NCBI GenBank assembly: GCA_015521385.1
Contig: WAOH01000115.1
Coordinates: 1-5,892 of the forward strand
Reading direction: 5' to 3'
Source: Thermoproteota archaeon
GTDB lineage: Archaea > Korarchaeota > Korarchaeia > Korarchaeales > Korarchaeaceae
Length of the DNA: 5,892 nucleotides
Under the pieces are notes generated by a model. The model made no database searches and was not told the origin of the DNA. It was given only the letters and a program-made list of their open reading frames with translations. Both the position numbers and the translations under genes were made by a program. This document shows, in pieces, positions 5,336 to 5,892 of this stretch. Position 1 is the first letter of the stretch. Every line of letters begins with the position of its first letter.

Positions 5336-5566
5336 TTACTTCTTCCAGATGGCCTCTACGGCCAGCTCTATGTCCCTGTCGGTGACGGTCTTCCTCTTGG
5401 CGTGTCTGGCCAAGTCGACCGCGTACTTGCCTACCTCGTAGGCAAACTTCTCTAGATAGTAGGCTAGCCTGGCCTTGGCGTCGTCGCTGACCCTCTCAGC
5501 GCCGGCCTCCTTTATAATCCGGTATACAGGAGCAAGGGGTAGATGCTTGGCAGGCTTCTGAGGCAT
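5336..5566 (-). CDS. Archaeal histone (HMf-type, single histone fold)
   Basis: Chromatin protein of 76 aa that forms dimers and higher oligomers wrapping DNA. It aligns with HMfB from Methanothermus with an offset of six residues, because the N-terminus is longer (MPQKPAKH). Conserved positions, by recall of HMfB numbering, include Arg16 and Arg25 (DNA-facing R10, R19), the GAERVSDDA block, Lys59-Thr60 (K53-T54), and the R58/D65 clamp. The dimer-dimer interface residues Leu52, His55 and Asp65 (HMfB L46, H49, D59) are kept. Gly22 (HMfB G16), which allows close stacking of dimers, is also kept. The central helix is unusually rich in tyrosine (Y36, Y37, Y43, Y48). There is no charged tail beyond KK. 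ATG 5566 has a strong GAGGTGA site 6 nt upstream. It is a single-gene unit with its own promoter and T-rich terminator, convergent with the tRNA. Confidence 0.96.
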   Translation of the reverse strand: MPQKPAKHLPLAPVYRIIKEAGAERVSDDAKARLAYYLEKFAYEVGKYAVDLARHAKRKTVTDRDIELAVEAIWKK

Positions 5567-5572
5567 ACAGTC

Positions 5573-5579
5573 TCACCTC
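5573..5579 (-). promoter_or_regulatory. Ribosome-binding site of the histone gene
   Basis: GAGGTGA on the minus strand, 6 nt before ATG 5566, is an almost full complement to the archaeal 16S rRNA tail. It stands out because the dtdA, PAP2, TIM-barrel and fusion genes in this window appear leaderless and have none. Confidence 0.8.
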
Positions 5580-5587
5580 TTGACAAA

Positions 5588-5598
5588 CCCTTATAGGG
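5588..5598. repeat. Short inverted repeat CCCT-TAT-AGGG upstream of the histone
   Basis: An 11-bp element with a 4-bp inverted repeat around a 3-bp centre, about 22-32 nt upstream of the histone ATG. If transcription begins about 26 nt from the TATA box at 5621-5630, the element lies at or just after the start site. It could be an operator or just an alternative TATA-like box (TATAAG on the minus strand). The arms are short, so chance is possible. Confidence 0.25.
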
Positions 5599-5620
5599 CC
5601 GTATTCAATCAATGGAAGAT

Positions 5621-5630
5621 TAAATATAAG
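5621..5630 (-). promoter_or_regulatory. TATA box of the histone gene
   Basis: On the minus strand CTTATATTTA is a strong archaeal TATA-box match. A start site near 5599 would leave a leader of about 33 nt containing the GAGGTGA ribosome-binding site, consistent with a leadered mRNA. Confidence 0.6.
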
Positions 5631-5814
5631 CTTTACTATTTTCTCGGCTAAGAAGTGATCGATCAGGGTGATTGCCTATATCTCGATAGCCTTAATAGAG
5701 GTATGGTATCCCTCGACAATCCAATAAGTGATAGGGAGAATTCTAGTGCTCTGAAAATATATACACAATTTTCTCTCTAAATAGATTATAATAGTTTGGT
5801 ATACGAGTATTAAG

Positions 5815-5822
5815 TTATAAAT
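5815..5822 (+). promoter_or_regulatory. Possible TATA box for a plus-strand gene starting at 5845
   Basis: TTATAAAT is centred 26 nt upstream of a GTG at 5845, the distance seen for the other leaderless genes here. A second TATA-like block, TTATATATTA (5826-5835), lies just downstream and would instead place a start near 5856. In such AT-rich DNA either could be fortuitous. Confidence 0.35.
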
Positions 5823-5844
5823 GACTTATATATTACCGATTTAA

Positions 5845-5892
5845 GTGTATATTATTGACGATGAGATTACCGGACTGAGTGCCGATAAGGGG
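5845..5892 (+). CDS. Possible N-terminus of a leaderless gene (16 codons, runs off right edge)
   Basis: GTG 5845 opens a frame that stays open to the window edge, reading M-YIIDDEITGLSADKG. An in-frame TAA lies immediately upstream, so this would be the true start. Base composition switches from AT-rich to gene-like at about this point, the other two plus-strand frames are closed by stop codons, and a TATA box is correctly spaced for leaderless transcription. Sixteen codons are too few to name a family. The same bases could instead belong to a small RNA or a minus-strand gene end. Confidence 0.3.
   Translation, partial: MYIIDDEITGLSADKG

Larger units (their letters stand above)
5567..5844. 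other. AT-rich intergenic region of about 280 bp
   Basis: Apart from the histone leader and promoter, I see no gene or structured RNA that I can support here. The stretch is markedly richer in A/T than the rest of the window, especially from about 5750 on, with many TATA-like blocks (for example near 5755, 5785, 5815 and 5826). There are short palindromes such as GATCGATC (5658-5665). The two matches GTGATCGATC (5656) and GTGATAGGG (5728) share only GTGAT. It is the only sizeable non-coding stretch in the window, so it probably holds promoters for the histone and for whatever lies to the right. Confidence 0.6.

Noticed and set aside
5068..5441. Plus-strand frames crossing the tRNA and the histone
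   Set aside because: One runs through the tRNA-Arg, the other is antisense to the histone; neither has a promoter or recognisable product.
5655..5754. C/D-box RNA between GTGATCGAT (5656) and CTGA (5751)
   Set aside because: The C-box match is poor (no RTGATGA), the spacing of nearly 100 nt is too long, and no internal D'/C' pair is convincing.
1..5892. CRISPR arrays, insertion sequences, integrase sites or prophage genes
   Set aside because: I saw no regularly spaced repeats, transposase motifs or terminal inverted repeats; the gene content is ordinary archaeal chromosome, and the tRNA shows no duplicated 3' end within the window.

Overview
This window looks like hyperthermophile-type archaeal chromosome. 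It has an archaeal/plant-type D-aminoacyl-tRNA deacylase, an archaeal CDKAL1-like tRNA methylthiotransferase, a DUF211 protein, an HMf-type histone, an intron-less tRNA-Arg without an encoded CCA, TATA boxes about 25 nt upstream of start codons (leaderless genes), and GGTGA ribosome-binding sites. The lineage cannot be fixed from this sequence. A histone-bearing member of the TACK/Korarchaeota side is a guess, not a result. Genes are tightly packed apart from an AT-rich stretch of about 280 bp near the right end.

Left part (1-2491, minus strand): four overlapping or nearly abutting genes are read right to left as one probable operon. They are D-aminoacyl-tRNA deacylase (dtdA), a small very basic protein of unknown function, a DUF211 protein, and a MiaB/CDKAL1-like methylthiotransferase that runs off the left edge. 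The first and last both act on tRNA quality or modification, so the two small proteins between them are candidates for translation-linked roles.

Middle part (2492-5126): dtdA is divergent from a PAP2-type membrane phosphatase, and a TIM-barrel sugar-phosphate isomerase/epimerase-like gene is divergent from a large membrane protein. Each divergent pair is separated by only about 50 bp, with one palindromic A/T element in the middle. That element is correctly placed to act as TATA box in both directions for two leaderless mRNAs. The large membrane protein (397 aa) is the most unusual gene. Its N-terminal half resembles the polyprenyl-pyrophosphate phosphatase UppP/BacA but lacks the catalytic arginine, and its C-terminal half is a VTT (DedA/TVP38) domain. 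Together with the nearby PAP2 protein this suggests, as inference, a locus for recycling or flipping of polyprenyl (dolichyl) phosphate carrier lipid.

Right part (5127-5892): a tRNA-Arg(UCG) with its own TATA box, a convergently oriented single-gene histone unit with TATA box, Shine-Dalgarno site and T-rich terminator, then AT-rich intergenic DNA. At the far right edge there may be the first 16 codons of another leaderless plus-strand gene.
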